A model generated the notes under the pieces. It was not told where the DNA came from. It did no database searches and was given only the letters and a program-made list of their open reading frames with translations. A stretch of DNA of 64,000 nucleotides from a bacterium (GTDB taxonomy: Bacteria > Vulcanimicrobiota > Xenobia > Xenobiales > JADMJV01). The position numbers and the translations under genes are program-made. The stretch covers positions 1 through 64,000 of the forward strand of contig JAFEBA010000044.1 of NCBI GenBank assembly GCA_018266105.1, written 5' to 3'. Shown one piece after another: positions 42,906 through 52,014 of this stretch (its first letter is position 1; every line of letters begins with the position of its first letter).

Positions 42906-43751
42906 ATGAAGTTCCTGTTTCTGGCCCTCTTGCTCAGTTGGCCCTGCCTGGCCGAGGAAGTGCGCATTCGCCAGCAGCCGGCCCAGAGCCGGGTGGTGGT
43001 CCGCGATGGGGTCATCTTCTGCCCCCTTCAGAGCCTGGCCCAGGAACTGGGCGCATCCGAATCCTTCAGCCTGCAGGACGGTCGGGTGACGGTCAACGGT
43101 AAGAGTCTGGAGCTACAGGAAGACGGTGGCGAACCCATCGTCAACGCCCTCGAATTTTGCAAGGCTCTGGGCGGTAAAGTGACCCAGCCGGAACGAGGAG
43201 TGCTGGGACTGTATCCGCCGGCAGCCAGGTCCGGCCCGGTGAACCGCACCGACCCCTCCAGCTACTTCATCTCCCAGGTGCGCTCCAGCACCAACCCCAC
43301 CGGCACGGTGGATAACAGCAACTGCGGACCGGCTTCACTGGCCATGGCGGCCCGGGCCTTTGGCAAGTGGCCTTTGGAGATCGCCGACAACGACTTTCCG
43401 GGTATGATGACCTGGATCCGCCGGACCATGGGTCACAAAACCGATGAGATGCAGGGCACCAACTTCCCCTGGTTGACCCGCGCGGCCGATCAGCTCAAGT
43501 TGCCCAACAAGCTCTTTCTGAACTACGACGAACTCCCCGGTCACCTGGCCAGGGGCCGCCTGGTCTTGGTGACGGGCTACCTGCAGGATCTGGGCTTACC
43601 CGGTGGAGGCCACGCGATGCTGGTGGTGGGGGCTCGCGGAGACGACTTTTTAATAAATGATCCCGGCCTTTTCTACAAAATACCCGGCTCTGCCGTGCGC
43701 TCGACCGATCTGCGTCGGTTCTTCAAAATGGGAATCGCCGTCGGTCCTTAA
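42906..43751 (+). CDS. Exported C39-like cysteine peptidase
   Basis: From ATG 42906 the product is 281 residues with a signal peptide (FLFLALLLSWPCLA). The first 80 mature residues resemble a copper-amine-oxidase-N-like beta domain (RVVVRDGVIFCPLQSLAQEL). The C-terminal domain is a C39/papain-like fold with C140 in NSNCGPASLAMAA, H236 in GGGHAMLVVG and D252 in INDPG. It is probably a periplasmic or secreted peptidase. The preceding gene is divergent (MOSC, 64 bp). Confidence 0.86.
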   Translation: MKFLFLALLLSWPCLAEEVRIRQQPAQSRVVVRDGVIFCPLQSLAQELGASESFSLQDGRVTVNGKSLELQEDGGEPIVNALEFCKALGGKVTQPERGVLGLYPPAARSGPVNRTDPSSYFISQVRSSTNPTGTVDNSNCGPASLAMAARAFGKWPLEIADNDFPGMMTWIRRTMGHKTDEMQGTNFPWLTRAADQLKLPNKLFLNYDELPGHLARGRLVLVTGYLQDLGLPGGGHAMLVVGARGDDFLINDPGLFYKIPGSAVRSTDLRRFFKMGIAVGP

Positions 43752-43754
43752 GAA

Positions 43755-43775
43755 GCCCGCTCCACACCTGCGGGC
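43755..43775 (+). terminator. Stem-loop after the C39-like gene
   Basis: GCCCGC/GCGGGC (43755-43760 with 43770-43775) forms a six-base GC stem directly after the TAA. No T-run follows, so termination is possible but weakly supported. The rest of the 232-bp gap before transketolase shows no gene or clear promoter. Confidence 0.35.
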
Positions 43776-43983
43776 CGGCCTGCAAAAAAGGTTCACGCCC
43801 GGGCCGGGGGGAAGTTCGGCCCATGATTCCACTGTCTTCGCAGAACAGACCTGGCCTGGCGCCGCAGCCTCTGAAGAGCTGCCTGATGACCTGCGAAATG
43901 GGCGTATCTTCCGTGGTCAGGAGCCTGACAGGCATCGGTATCGCCGGAACCATCAGCCACATCTGGCATAAGAAAGGTGACTC

Positions 43984-45978
43984 ATGACGACCCTTACACT
44001 CAATGAAAAAGCTCTGGCGCGCGCCGCCAACGAGGCTCGCGGACTGGCCATGGACGCCATCCACACCTGCAGCAGCGGGCACCTCGGGCTGCCTCTCGGA
44101 TGTGCCGAAATCGGCGCGGTGCTCTTTGGCCATGCCCTGAGCTATAACCCGGACCAACCCAAATGGCTGAACCGCGACCGTTTCGTCCTCAGCGCCGGCC
44201 ACGGGTCCATGTTTTTGTACGGCTGGCTCCACCTGGCCGGCTACCGAGTCAGCCTGGATGATGTCAAGAAATTCCGGGTTCTTCACTCCATCACGCCGGG
44301 CCATCCGGAATTCCACTGGACCGAAGGGGTGGAAGCCACCACCGGTCCTCTCGGGCAGGGCATCAGCAATGCCGTGGGTTACGCCGTCTCGGCCAAGATG
44401 GCCGAGGCCGAGTACAACACGGCTGAGCACAAAATTTTCGATCACCACGTGGTCTGTCTGGCTGGGGACGGCTGCATGCAGGAAGGCGTGGCCATGGAAT
44501 CGCTGGCCTTCGCCGGCCACTTCAAGCTGGACAACCTCATTCTGCTCTACGACAGCAATGACGTCACTCTGGACGCCATGGCCTCGGCCACCCAGAGCGA
44601 AAACACTCAGAAGCGCTTCGAAGCCATTGAATGGGATGTCCAGCAGGTCGACGGCCACGACCTGACGGCTTTCCTGGCCGCCTTCGAGAAAGCCAAAGCC
44701 GCTCACGGCAAGCCCCAGCTGATCATCTGCAAAACCCTGATCGGCAAGGGAATCCCGGAGGTGGCCGGCACCGCCAAAGCTCACGGTGAAGGAGGCGCCA
44801 AGTTCATCGACTCGGCCCGCAAGGCATTGGGCTTACCTGAGGAACACTTCTTTGTGTCCCAGGAAACGCGGGACTTCTTCGCCCAGCATGGTCAGCAGCA
44901 AAAGGCCCGCTTCCAGCAATGGGAAAGCCTGTTTGAAGCCTGGCAGAAAGCCAATCCGGAGAAAGCCCGGCAGCTGCAAACCGCCCTCAACGGTGAAGTT
45001 CCCGCCGACCTGCTCTCCAAAGTGCCGGAATTCCCGGCCGATAGCAAGATCGCCACCCGCAAAGCTGGGCAAGAGGTGTTGCAACCGCTGGCCGCGGCCG
45101 TGCCCTGGTTGATGTCAGGTAGCGCTGACCTGCACGGCTCCACCCTCAACTATATTGCCGCCTCTCAGGACTGGGGCCCGGACCACTGGGGCGGGCGCAA
45201 TATCCGCTTCGGAATCCGCGAGCATGGCATGTGCGGTATTATGAACGGCATCGCTTACGACGGCCTGTTCCGCGCCTCGGGCGCCACCTTCCTGGTATTT
45301 GCCGACTATTGTCGCGGTTCGATCCGACTGGCTGCTCTTTCTGGCCTGCCCACCCTTTACATCTTCACCCACGACAGCGTTGGCGTCGGAGAAGACGGAC
45401 CCACTCACCAGCCGGTGGAGACGGTCAGCAGCCTGCGACTGATTCCCAATCTGGACGTCATCCGTCCGGCCGATCCGGAGGAAACGGCAGGCGCTTTCGT
45501 AGCCGCTTTGAGCCGCCAGGACGGCCCCACCCTGTTGTCTCTGACTCGTCAGGCTGTGCCCATGCTCAATGAAGCCTCGGCTCAGGAGCGCCGCCAGGGT
45601 GTGGCCAAAGGCGCCTACGTTCTGATGAAAGAGAAAGGCGAGTTGCAGACCATCCTGATGGCCTCGGGTAGCGAAGTGCAGCACGCCGTGGCCGCCGCCA
45701 AGACCCTGGGAGAAGGTGTGCGGGTGGTCAGTGTCCCCAGCTTCCGCCGCTTTGAGCAGCAGGACTCCAGCTATCACGAGCAGGTGCTCCCCGCCAGTTG
45801 CACCCGTCGCGTGGCCATCGAAGCCGGCGTCACCGGCCTCTGGTGGAAGTACGTGGGCCTGAAAGGGCAGGTCGTCGGGATCGACCGCTTCGGAATGAGT
45901 GCCCCGGGCGACAAGGTCATGAAAGAACTCGGCATTTCCGCGGACCACCTGGTCGAGGTGGTCAACCAACTCGGTTAA
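43984..45978 (+). CDS. tkt: Transketolase
   Basis: The 664-residue product is a full-length transketolase: substrate His in SSGHLGLPLG, GHGSMFLYGWLHLAGY, the thiamine diphosphate motif GDGCMQEGVAMESLAFAGH and NNxx-like YDSNDVTLD, the pyrimidine-domain FGIREHGMCGIMNGIAYDG with catalytic Glu, and THDSVGVGEDGPTHQPVE. It moves two-carbon units between sugar phosphates in the pentose phosphate pathway or Calvin cycle, using thiamine diphosphate and a divalent metal. AAAGGTGA before ATG 43984 supports the start. Its stop codon shares one base with the start of the nei-like gene (TAATG). Confidence 0.98.
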   Translation: MTTLTLNEKALARAANEARGLAMDAIHTCSSGHLGLPLGCAEIGAVLFGHALSYNPDQPKWLNRDRFVLSAGHGSMFLYGWLHLAGYRVSLDDVKKFRVLHSITPGHPEFHWTEGVEATTGPLGQGISNAVGYAVSAKMAEAEYNTAEHKIFDHHVVCLAGDGCMQEGVAMESLAFAGHFKLDNLILLYDSNDVTLDAMASATQSENTQKRFEAIEWDVQQVDGHDLTAFLAAFEKAKAAHGKPQLIICKTLIGKGIPEVAGTAKAHGEGGAKFIDSARKALGLPEEHFFVSQETRDFFAQHGQQQKARFQQWESLFEAWQKANPEKARQLQTALNGEVPADLLSKVPEFPADSKIATRKAGQEVLQPLAAAVPWLMSGSADLHGSTLNYIAASQDWGPDHWGGRNIRFGIREHGMCGIMNGIAYDGLFRASGATFLVFADYCRGSIRLAALSGLPTLYIFTHDSVGVGEDGPTHQPVETVSSLRLIPNLDVIRPADPEETAGAFVAALSRQDGPTLLSLTRQAVPMLNEASAQERRQGVAKGAYVLMKEKGELQTILMASGSEVQHAVAAAKTLGEGVRVVSVPSFRRFEQQDSSYHEQVLPASCTRRVAIEAGVTGLWWKYVGLKGQVVGIDRFGMSAPGDKVMKELGISADHLVEVVNQLG

Positions 45979-46811
45979 TGCCCGAAGGTCCAGAAATCCA
46001 CGCGCAGGCCGTTCGTCTTCAGTTCCTGAAAGGCGAGCGGCCTCGCCTTGTCTCTCCCTACCTGCCTGAGCTCGAAAGGTTGCAGGGCAAGAGGGTCAAA
46101 GAGGTTGGCGCGCGGGGCAAAGCCTTCCTCATCACGTTCGAGGGCAATCGCACTTTATATGCACACATGCAACTCTATGGACGCTGGGTCTTTGGCAAAC
46201 CCGGCCAGGTCGACAAGACCAATCGCCAAATGCGCCTCTCGCTGGGTACCGAAAGCCAGGAAGCTCGTCTTTACAGCGCCACCGATATCGAGATCCTCAG
46301 CACCCTGCAGCAGCACCCGTATCTGAGCAAGCTGGGTCCGGATTTACTCGACCCCGGCGTTGGCCTGCCGGAACTGAAGGCCCAACTGCTGGACAGGCGC
46401 TTTTCCGGCCGCCGCCTGGCCGGATTGCTGCTGGATCAGAGCTTTTGGGCCGGCCCCGGCAACTATCTGCGCAGCGAGATTCTGTTCTGTGCCGGCCTCA
46501 CACCCGAAACCCGGCCCCGTGACCTGAGTTCGGACCAACAAGATCAGCTGGCCCGAATTGCCCAGGGCCTGGCTCGCCGCTCCCTCAAAACCAAAGGCCT
46601 GACCAATCACCCGAAACTGATCCAAAAGGCGAAAAAAGACGGACAGACTCGTCGCTATTACCGTCACTGGGTCTTCAACCGACTGGGACGGCCCTGCTGG
46701 ATCTGCCAGAGCCCGATTCGCAAGGAAGAATGGGGCGGCCGTCGCCTCTACCGCTGTCTGGAATGTGCGGGCGGTGGAGAATTGGAAATGCAATTTGAGG
46801 ATGTGGAATAA
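45978..46811 (+). CDS. nei: Endonuclease VIII / formamidopyrimidine-DNA glycosylase family
   Basis: The 277-residue product starts with the catalytic PEGPE (Pro2 nucleophile, Glu3), has the lysine of GARGKAF, the helix-two-turn-helix region (SFWAGPGNYLRSEILFCAGL) and a C-terminal zinc finger CWIC...CLEC with RRLYRC. These mark a bifunctional base-excision-repair glycosylase/AP lyase for oxidised bases; the PEGPEIH start and overall motifs fit Nei better than MutM. Translation is coupled to transketolase through TAATG, an unusual pairing. Confidence 0.93.
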   Translation: MPEGPEIHAQAVRLQFLKGERPRLVSPYLPELERLQGKRVKEVGARGKAFLITFEGNRTLYAHMQLYGRWVFGKPGQVDKTNRQMRLSLGTESQEARLYSATDIEILSTLQQHPYLSKLGPDLLDPGVGLPELKAQLLDRRFSGRRLAGLLLDQSFWAGPGNYLRSEILFCAGLTPETRPRDLSSDQQDQLARIAQGLARRSLKTKGLTNHPKLIQKAKKDGQTRRYYRHWVFNRLGRPCWICQSPIRKEEWGGRRLYRCLECAGGGELEMQFEDVE

Positions 46812-46883
46812 AGCCCGGCCAGCGGCGACGGCCCGCAGGTCTGAATTCGGAACACAAAGTTATCTGGAGAGAGATTGATTTCA

Positions 46884-47270
46884 ATGAAAAAGATTGCTTT
46901 TGCTATTCCTTTGATTCTGACCCTGAGCGGCTGGGCTCAGTCCAAACCCGAGCGAGATCCCTTTGTCAACCTTGAAGCGCGAACAACGGTTGTTCAGGAA
47001 GCACCGATACACACCAGTTCAGCCCACATCCAGACTCAGGCCCATCGCTCCAGTGCCCTGCCGACCGCGACCAGGCAGGCTCCCCAACTCAATGTTCTGG
47101 GACTGCTGACCAACTCAAAACAACCTCGAGCCATCGTAGCTGGAAACAAGAACACCTACATTGTTGCCCAGGGGGACAGACTGGGAGACTATCGAGTGGC
47201 TCGTATCGACCGCAGCGGCATTACACTGGCCTACAGGCAATTGCGTTACCACTGTCCCATCGGCCAGTAA
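46884..47270 (+). CDS. Secreted PilP-like protein
   Basis: From ATG 46884 (GGAGAGAG upstream) the product is 128 residues. A signal peptide (KIAFAIPLILTLSGWAQ) is followed by RDPFVNLEA, a disordered Ser/Thr/Gln-rich stretch, and a C-terminal beta domain (LNVLGLLTNSKQPRAIVAG, NTYIVAQGDRLGDYRVARI, GITLAYRQLRY). Order and phrases resemble the HR domain of the type IV pilus pilotin PilP and GspC-type proteins. No other pilus gene is in the window, so it is either an orphan or a fold relative. The ankyrin gene follows 3 bp later. Confidence 0.68.
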   Translation: MKKIAFAIPLILTLSGWAQSKPERDPFVNLEARTTVVQEAPIHTSSAHIQTQAHRSSALPTATRQAPQLNVLGLLTNSKQPRAIVAGNKNTYIVAQGDRLGDYRVARIDRSGITLAYRQLRYHCPIGQ

Positions 47271-47273
47271 GCC

Positions 47274-48782
47274 GTGCCCTGGTCGGCCAGCGTCCTGTTT
47301 GCTCCAGCTCTGCCTCAACTCAGGCAGGCATGGCTTCAGCATCCGGCTCTGGTGCGTGGATTGCATTGCTTTCCCCGGCTTCCCTACTGCCAGTTGCCGG
47401 CAGCGGGACTGCTGGCCGTGCCTGAATTCTTACCACCTGAAAGCTGCCGACGAGCTCACCAAATTCCCTGGGACGTGCTGCAGCCCGGACGTCGCTTTCA
47501 GCCCACGCTGGCGGCAGACCACCAACCACCACCTCAGCTGCTGGCTGCTCTGAGCCAGATGTCCTCTCTGGGTCCGCTGCTTTTCTACCGGGGCGAGACC
47601 CACGGCGGCGAGCTCATCGAAGAGGAAAGCTGGGTCTTCGAGTCGGGCAAGATCGAGCGCTACCGTAAAAATCCCCTGGTCTCCGGCATGGCCGCCCTCG
47701 GGGCAACTCTCCCCGAAGGCGGTTGGTTCGAGCCCTTCACCAGTCAATTTGATTGGGGCCCTTTTTTCCTCGGTGTTCCCGGCTCGCTCCCCACCCCTGG
47801 CAGCCTCTATCAAGCCTGCCACTCGGCCGACTGGGTCCAAGCCAAAGCCTTGCTGGAACAGGGCCACCACGCCACTGGCTATGGGAACCCAAATCCTATG
47901 ACCTGGGCCCTGCGCTCCGACCACCTGGAAATGGCTCGCCTGCTGCACGCCCAGGGCCACCCACTGAGCTGGTCAGAACTGTGCGAATGCCGCTCGGCCG
48001 AGGCCGTGCTTTGGATGCTGCAGGAGGGAACGCAAAGCCGTCCTCAATGCGGCCTGGCTCTGCTTGAACGGGGCTGCCTGGAAGCCTGGCGGGCCCTGGG
48101 CGACCAGCATCCGCCCCAGGAGGTTTTCCTGGCCGCCTGTTACGGTGGAGTTGCCGAGCTGGTCGGCCCCTTGCTTGAGCAGCACCCGGAATGGCTTCAT
48201 CTCAGCCGAATGGGTGACGACCCATTGACCATGGCGGCTCGGCGAGGCGATTCCAAGCTGTGCGCACTGCTGATAGGACACGGTGCCAGCTGGCACGAGA
48301 GCGCACTTTACGAAGCCGCTGCTCATGGTCACCTGCACCTGGTGCAGGCCGCAATCCAGGCCGGGGTCTCCCCCCTGGCCCGGCGCTGGGGACGTTCCGC
48401 TCTGGCTGAGGCCGCTTGCAGAGGTCATCTGTCGGTGCTTCAAGGCTTACCCGGCGTGGATCTGAACGCACCCGACCAGTACGGAAGAACCCCCCTACAG
48501 GCCGCCGCCCTGGCCGGCCAGGAGGGGGTGGTGGAGTGGCTGCTGCAGCGGGGAGTAGAGCTGGAAAGCAAAGACCAGAGCGGCTGCACCGCCCTCTGGT
48601 CGGCCGTCGCCAGCGGCCGCCAGAGTCTGGTGGACCGACTCTTGCGCGCCGGTGCCAATCCGGACGTGCAGAATGCCTATGGCGATAGCTTGGCCCTGCT
48701 GGCCAGCCAGCGCCAGATCCAGCTGCCGGCCCGCCAGCCGACCACCGAAAAGACGGCACTCCAGAGCGACCACCAGGAGTAG
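47274..48782 (+). CDS. Ankyrin-repeat protein
   Basis: The 502-residue product starts at GTG 47274, three bases after the PilP-like stop. The first 180 residues are unfamiliar, with no signal peptide. From about residue 180 there are ankyrin repeats, clearest at YGRTPLQAAALAGQEGVVEW, GCTALWSAVASGRQSLVDRL, and MGDDPLTMAARRGDSKLCAL. Ankyrin repeats serve protein contacts. Its last 106 bp overlap the 3' end of the convergent membrane-protein gene. Function unknown. Confidence 0.82.
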   Translation: MPWSASVLFAPALPQLRQAWLQHPALVRGLHCFPRLPYCQLPAAGLLAVPEFLPPESCRRAHQIPWDVLQPGRRFQPTLAADHQPPPQLLAALSQMSSLGPLLFYRGETHGGELIEEESWVFESGKIERYRKNPLVSGMAALGATLPEGGWFEPFTSQFDWGPFFLGVPGSLPTPGSLYQACHSADWVQAKALLEQGHHATGYGNPNPMTWALRSDHLEMARLLHAQGHPLSWSELCECRSAEAVLWMLQEGTQSRPQCGLALLERGCLEAWRALGDQHPPQEVFLAACYGGVAELVGPLLEQHPEWLHLSRMGDDPLTMAARRGDSKLCALLIGHGASWHESALYEAAAHGHLHLVQAAIQAGVSPLARRWGRSALAEAACRGHLSVLQGLPGVDLNAPDQYGRTPLQAAALAGQEGVVEWLLQRGVELESKDQSGCTALWSAVASGRQSLVDRLLRAGANPDVQNAYGDSLALLASQRQIQLPARQPTTEKTALQSDHQE

Positions 48783-49432
48783 ATCCCGGCCGCCTGCCAC
48801 CACCAGGTCGTCAGCAGGGCGCACAAGACGGCCAGCAACTGAGCCGCCAGCACCCGAGCCCCGATCAGCGGGGCATCATCCGCATCCCCACGACTGCGAG
48901 GCCCATCCTGCTCAAGGCAGAGCGAAAGGAAACTGAGACACAGGATCAGACCCCAGGTCAGCTGGGGCGAGGGCCCTCCAGCCAGATCGGACCCCCGCGC
49001 CATCCAGTACACAGCCATCGCCCCAAAAACAAAATGCCTTCTGAGCGGGCGTTCCAAAGTCGCGTCCAGCCAGAAGGCCGCGGCCGCCAGCCAGGCTGAC
49101 TGGGGCCGGGCCCAGGCCAGCGCCAGCACCAATATGGAATCAAGCAGCCGGGCCGGAGTGCCCGGCGAGCGATTGACCAGACGCATCCCCAGCAGCAGCA
49201 GGAAGAGACCACTGGAGTAGCCGCCCAAAACGGCCAGAGCGGCCGCCAGCAAGGCCGAGGGGGGATGGTCTGGATCCAGTTCGCGAGCCAGAGCCCAGGC
49301 CAGAAAAATTCCCAACCCCAGACTCGACCCGCCCATTGCCCAGCCAGCCAGGCTGGCCAAAACAATGGCGACATTGCTGGGGTAAGACGGATCAAGTCCG
49401 CGCCAGATGCTACAGATATCGCGTATTCTCAC
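48677..49432 (-). CDS. Multi-pass membrane protein of unknown function
   Basis: The 251-residue product (GTG start 49432) is very hydrophobic, with about six to eight membrane segments, for example LGLGIFLAWALA, SALLAAALAVLGGYSSGLFLL, LTWGLILCLSFLSLCL and VLAAQLLAVLCALLTTWWW. No family is recognised. It has no neighbours in an operon; its 3' end overlaps that of the ankyrin gene by 106 bp on the other strand. Confidence 0.72.
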   Translation of the reverse strand: MRIRDICSIWRGLDPSYPSNVAIVLASLAGWAMGGSSLGLGIFLAWALARELDPDHPPSALLAAALAVLGGYSSGLFLLLLGMRLVNRSPGTPARLLDSILVLALAWARPQSAWLAAAAFWLDATLERPLRRHFVFGAMAVYWMARGSDLAGGPSPQLTWGLILCLSFLSLCLEQDGPRSRGDADDAPLIGARVLAAQLLAVLCALLTTWWWQAAGIYSWWSLWSAVFSVVGWRAGSWIWRWLASRAKLSP

Positions 49433-49466
49433 TCTGGCACAACCTGCGCGGCGCGCTCGTCGTTCC

Positions 49467-50366
49467 TTAGCCGGCTTTGCGGTCCCAGTAAGCCGGAAAA
49501 AGACCGGATCGACCCGACTTCACACGCAGGTCAGTCCATTCCAATCGTCGTTTCCCATCCTCGGCCAGAGGCCGACCGGAACGCGCCAGCTCGGGCAGAG
49601 TTTGCAGCAGCCAGCGCAGATCTCTCAGCGAGCCCTTCTTGTCTCTCAAATTGAGCACGAACATCGGGTGCTTCTGACGAGGCAGAATGATTTCGTGCTC
49701 CATGAGGAAGTTGAGATCTCGATGATGGAGGGTGGCCGGTCCTCCCGCCCCAAAGCAGGCCAGAGGCGGATTGGAATGCCGGGCCGCCTCTTTCAAGCTG
49801 GAAAAAATCATCACCCCGGAATCTTGAAAGCGACTGGAGCCCCCCACCGTGAGCCCGTATTCCTGGCCCTGACTGATGAATCGGAAAATTTGATCATCGC
49901 GGTAGATTCGCCAAATTTCCTGGGCCAGAAAATTCGCCCCGCTGCGATAGAGTTCCAGGGCCTTGCTCTGGCCCAACATCTGCAAGGGCGAATACAGGGC
50001 ATATTCCATTTCGGCGGGCATCATCTGCTCGCGGATGGCCAGCAACTCCGGCGGGGCGGCATCCACCAGGATTTGAGAATTGGGACAGCGGGTCGCCAGC
50101 GCCTCAGCCAGCTGCTGATTGGGAACCAGCAGTTCGGGCGGCACCCCGCGCTGCTTGAAGCATTTATCCAGCCAGGAAAGCTGGCTTTCAAAGTCGAGTC
50201 GGCTTCCCACCAGTTCTGAATAGAGTGGCTGGCCCCGGCTCTCGGAGACCATCAACACCAGGCTGCCTCGATTCAGGAACTCACCATCCTGGGTTAAAGT
50301 CGGAGCCCAGGTCTGAGAGTAACTGCAGCGTCCGGCCTCGGCAAAGACATCGGTATGAATCGGCAT
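49467..50366 (-). CDS. Uncharacterised cytoplasmic protein
   Basis: ATG 50366 is preceded by AGGAGG nine bases upstream, a strong site. The product of 299 residues has no signal peptide or membrane segment. The N-terminal half (QPLYSELVGSRLDFESQL, then VPPELLVPNQQLAEALAT and QILVDAAPPELL) recalls domains of unknown function that occur with SEC-C and plasmid pRiA4b-like proteins; the match is weak. No catalytic motif is recognised. Confidence 0.72.
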   Translation of the reverse strand: MPIHTDVFAEAGRCSYSQTWAPTLTQDGEFLNRGSLVLMVSESRGQPLYSELVGSRLDFESQLSWLDKCFKQRGVPPELLVPNQQLAEALATRCPNSQILVDAAPPELLAIREQMMPAEMEYALYSPLQMLGQSKALELYRSGANFLAQEIWRIYRDDQIFRFISQGQEYGLTVGGSSRFQDSGVMIFSSLKEAARHSNPPLACFGAGGPATLHHRDLNFLMEHEIILPRQKHPMFVLNLRDKKGSLRDLRWLLQTLPELARSGRPLAEDGKRRLEWTDLRVKSGRSGLFPAYWDRKAG

Positions 50367-50491
50367 CAATCGAATCCTCCTTTGGGTTAGAAAGAGCCTA
50401 GAACGCCGATTTCTCCCAAAGTACTACCGGACCCGGCGATTGTTGCCAATCCATGTCCAGAAGTCTTCCGATTTCCGTTGGCTGGCCGCTT

Positions 50492-51313
50492 TCAGGCCAG
50501 GTCTGGATCCGGCCAGCCGTAGAGGTCAGGTCGGCGATGGTCCAGGCTGGGTAAACGTCGGCGCAAATCGTCCTGACGAGCAAAGTCTAAATCGGCCAGA
50601 ATCAGACACTCACAATCGCCGGCCTGGGCCAGCACAGTGCCCCAAGGATCGATGATCATCGAGCGTCCATAGCTGGTGGGAGTGCCCTGGGTGGTGCCAA
50701 ACTGGTTGGGGGCGAGCACGAAGACCTGGTTTTCAATGGCCCGAGCGCGCAACAAAACCTCCCAATGGTCACGTCCAGTGCGTTCGGTAAAAGCCGAGGG
50801 CACGCTGATCATGCGTGCCCCCAGCAAGGTTAAGCGCCGGTACAGTTCTGGAAAGCGCAGGTCGTAGCACACCGTCAGGCCCAGAGGGTGGCCATCCACG
50901 GCCGCCAAGACCATCTGTGCGCCAGGCGTCACGTTGGCCGACTCGCGGGCCACCGCCCCGGGAATATCCACATCAAAGAGATGAATTTTGCGGTAAACGG
51001 CTACTCGTTCCCCGGCCGGGCTGAACAGGCAGGAGGTGTTGTGACAGGCTTCCCCCGCCTGTTCGGCCAGGCTACCGGCCAGCAGCCAGAGTTGATGGCT
51101 GCGAGCCTGGTGAGCGGCCCAACTCATCGTCGGCCCTTCCAGGCTCTCGGCCCCAGCCCGGACCTGGGCGCTCTCGCCCCGACGGTTGAAGACCTCGGGC
51201 AAAGCCACCAGACGAGCCCCCGACTGTCTGGCCTGGGTAATCAACTCGCCGGCTTTGCTAAAATTTCGCTCCGTCTCGAGAGTGGAACTGAGTTGAACGA
51301 CGCCGACCCTCAT
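50492..51313 (-). CDS. Carbon-nitrogen hydrolase (nitrilase superfamily, Nit1/NitFhit type)
   Basis: The 273-residue product has the nitrilase triad E40 (LPEVFN), K109 (YRKIHLF) and C149 (VCYDLRFPELYR). These match the Nit1/YafV-like branch whose members hydrolyse deaminated glutathione or omega-amides such as alpha-ketoglutaramate. The presence of a glutathione-type operon at 18133-21606 makes deaminated-glutathione repair plausible, but this is inference. Its start overlaps the stop of the DUF4262 gene (ATGA 51310-51313). Confidence 0.93.
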   Translation of the reverse strand: MRVGVVQLSSTLETERNFSKAGELITQARQSGARLVALPEVFNRRGESAQVRAGAESLEGPTMSWAAHQARSHQLWLLAGSLAEQAGEACHNTSCLFSPAGERVAVYRKIHLFDVDIPGAVARESANVTPGAQMVLAAVDGHPLGLTVCYDLRFPELYRRLTLLGARMISVPSAFTERTGRDHWEVLLRARAIENQVFVLAPNQFGTTQGTPTSYGRSMIIDPWGTVLAQAGDCECLILADLDFARQDDLRRRLPSLDHRRPDLYGWPDPDLA

Positions 51314-51753
51314 TTGAGGGCGGGTTGCATGGCGTCCATTTCAAAGCCTTCCTGACCGGGGAACTTGCCCTGATTGTCGGGCCAGAGCACCTGCAGAGCC
51401 TCGAATCCCTCGGGCCGATCCTTGTAGAACCAGACGCAGTAACCCAGGTATTTGCGGTGCACCTCTGCGGGGATGTTGCGCAACAGGCAGTCTTTCTCAT
51501 CCAGTAGAGTGTTGTCATACACCCCGTCCCGATAGACATGCCCTTGCTTGATCTGCTCCACCGCCAGACCCAGAATGGTATGGGCGATGTCAGGCTCCAG
51601 GCCCATAATCAAAAGTTCGGGATGACCATGAGTACGGTACAGCCCCACGCTAAAGCTATAACCCGGCCCTTCTTGGTCTGCGCGTACGTGCACACAGTGC
51701 CAGCCGTGGGTCTGGACATCGGAGAGAAGTTTGCGATCAGCCTCATTCATCAT
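51310..51753 (-). CDS. DUF4262 protein
   Basis: The 147-residue product shows DUF4262 signatures: HGWHCVHVRAD, PGYSFSVGLYRTHGHPELLI and MGLEPDIAHTIL. The family is of unknown function. ATG 51753 and 51750 are both possible. It is translated with the nitrilase gene through a four-base overlap, and divergent from the molbindin gene. Confidence 0.88.
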   Translation of the reverse strand: MMNEADRKLLSDVQTHGWHCVHVRADQEGPGYSFSVGLYRTHGHPELLIMGLEPDIAHTILGLAVEQIKQGHVYRDGVYDNTLLDEKDCLLRNIPAEVHRKYLGYCVWFYKDRPEGFEALQVLWPDNQGKFPGQEGFEMDAMQPALK

Positions 51754-51804
51754 CAGCGCCCCTTCTGCGAGGAAAGCGCTCGGCCCTGGTCAAACTCCCC
51801 GGCC

Positions 51805-52014
51805 ATGAAATACGGAGCACGCAACAATCTCAAAGCCACTGTGAAATCGATTCAGACCGGGGACATCATGTCCATGGTCAAGTTCGAAGTCACCCTACCC
51901 GCCGACATGGCCTCGGTGCTGACCACCGAGTCCCTGCAGGACCTCGATCTCAAGGTTGGCGACCAGGTTCAACTGGTGGTCAAAGCCATCCACGTCCTGG
52001 CTGTCAAAGACTAA
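51805..52014 (+). CDS. Small molybdate-binding protein (Mop/TOBE domain)
   Basis: The 69-residue product is a single Mop/TOBE domain: MKYGARNNLKATVKSIQTGD, KFEVTLP, LTTESLQDLDLKVGDQVQLV and VKAIHVL. Molbindins store or buffer molybdate or tungstate as oligomers. The ATG has no ribosome site and upstream in-frame codons look non-coding. Its stop overlaps the 3' end of the convergent polyamine-synthase-like gene by four bases. The MOSC protein at 42305 could use molybdenum, but no molybdenum cofactor synthesis gene is in the window. Confidence 0.9.
   Translation: MKYGARNNLKATVKSIQTGDIMSMVKFEVTLPADMASVLTTESLQDLDLKVGDQVQLVVKAIHVLAVKD

Noticed and set aside
43723..45969. Two long minus-strand open frames opposite transketolase
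   Set aside because: Transketolase is unambiguous; the opposite frames mirror its codon bias.
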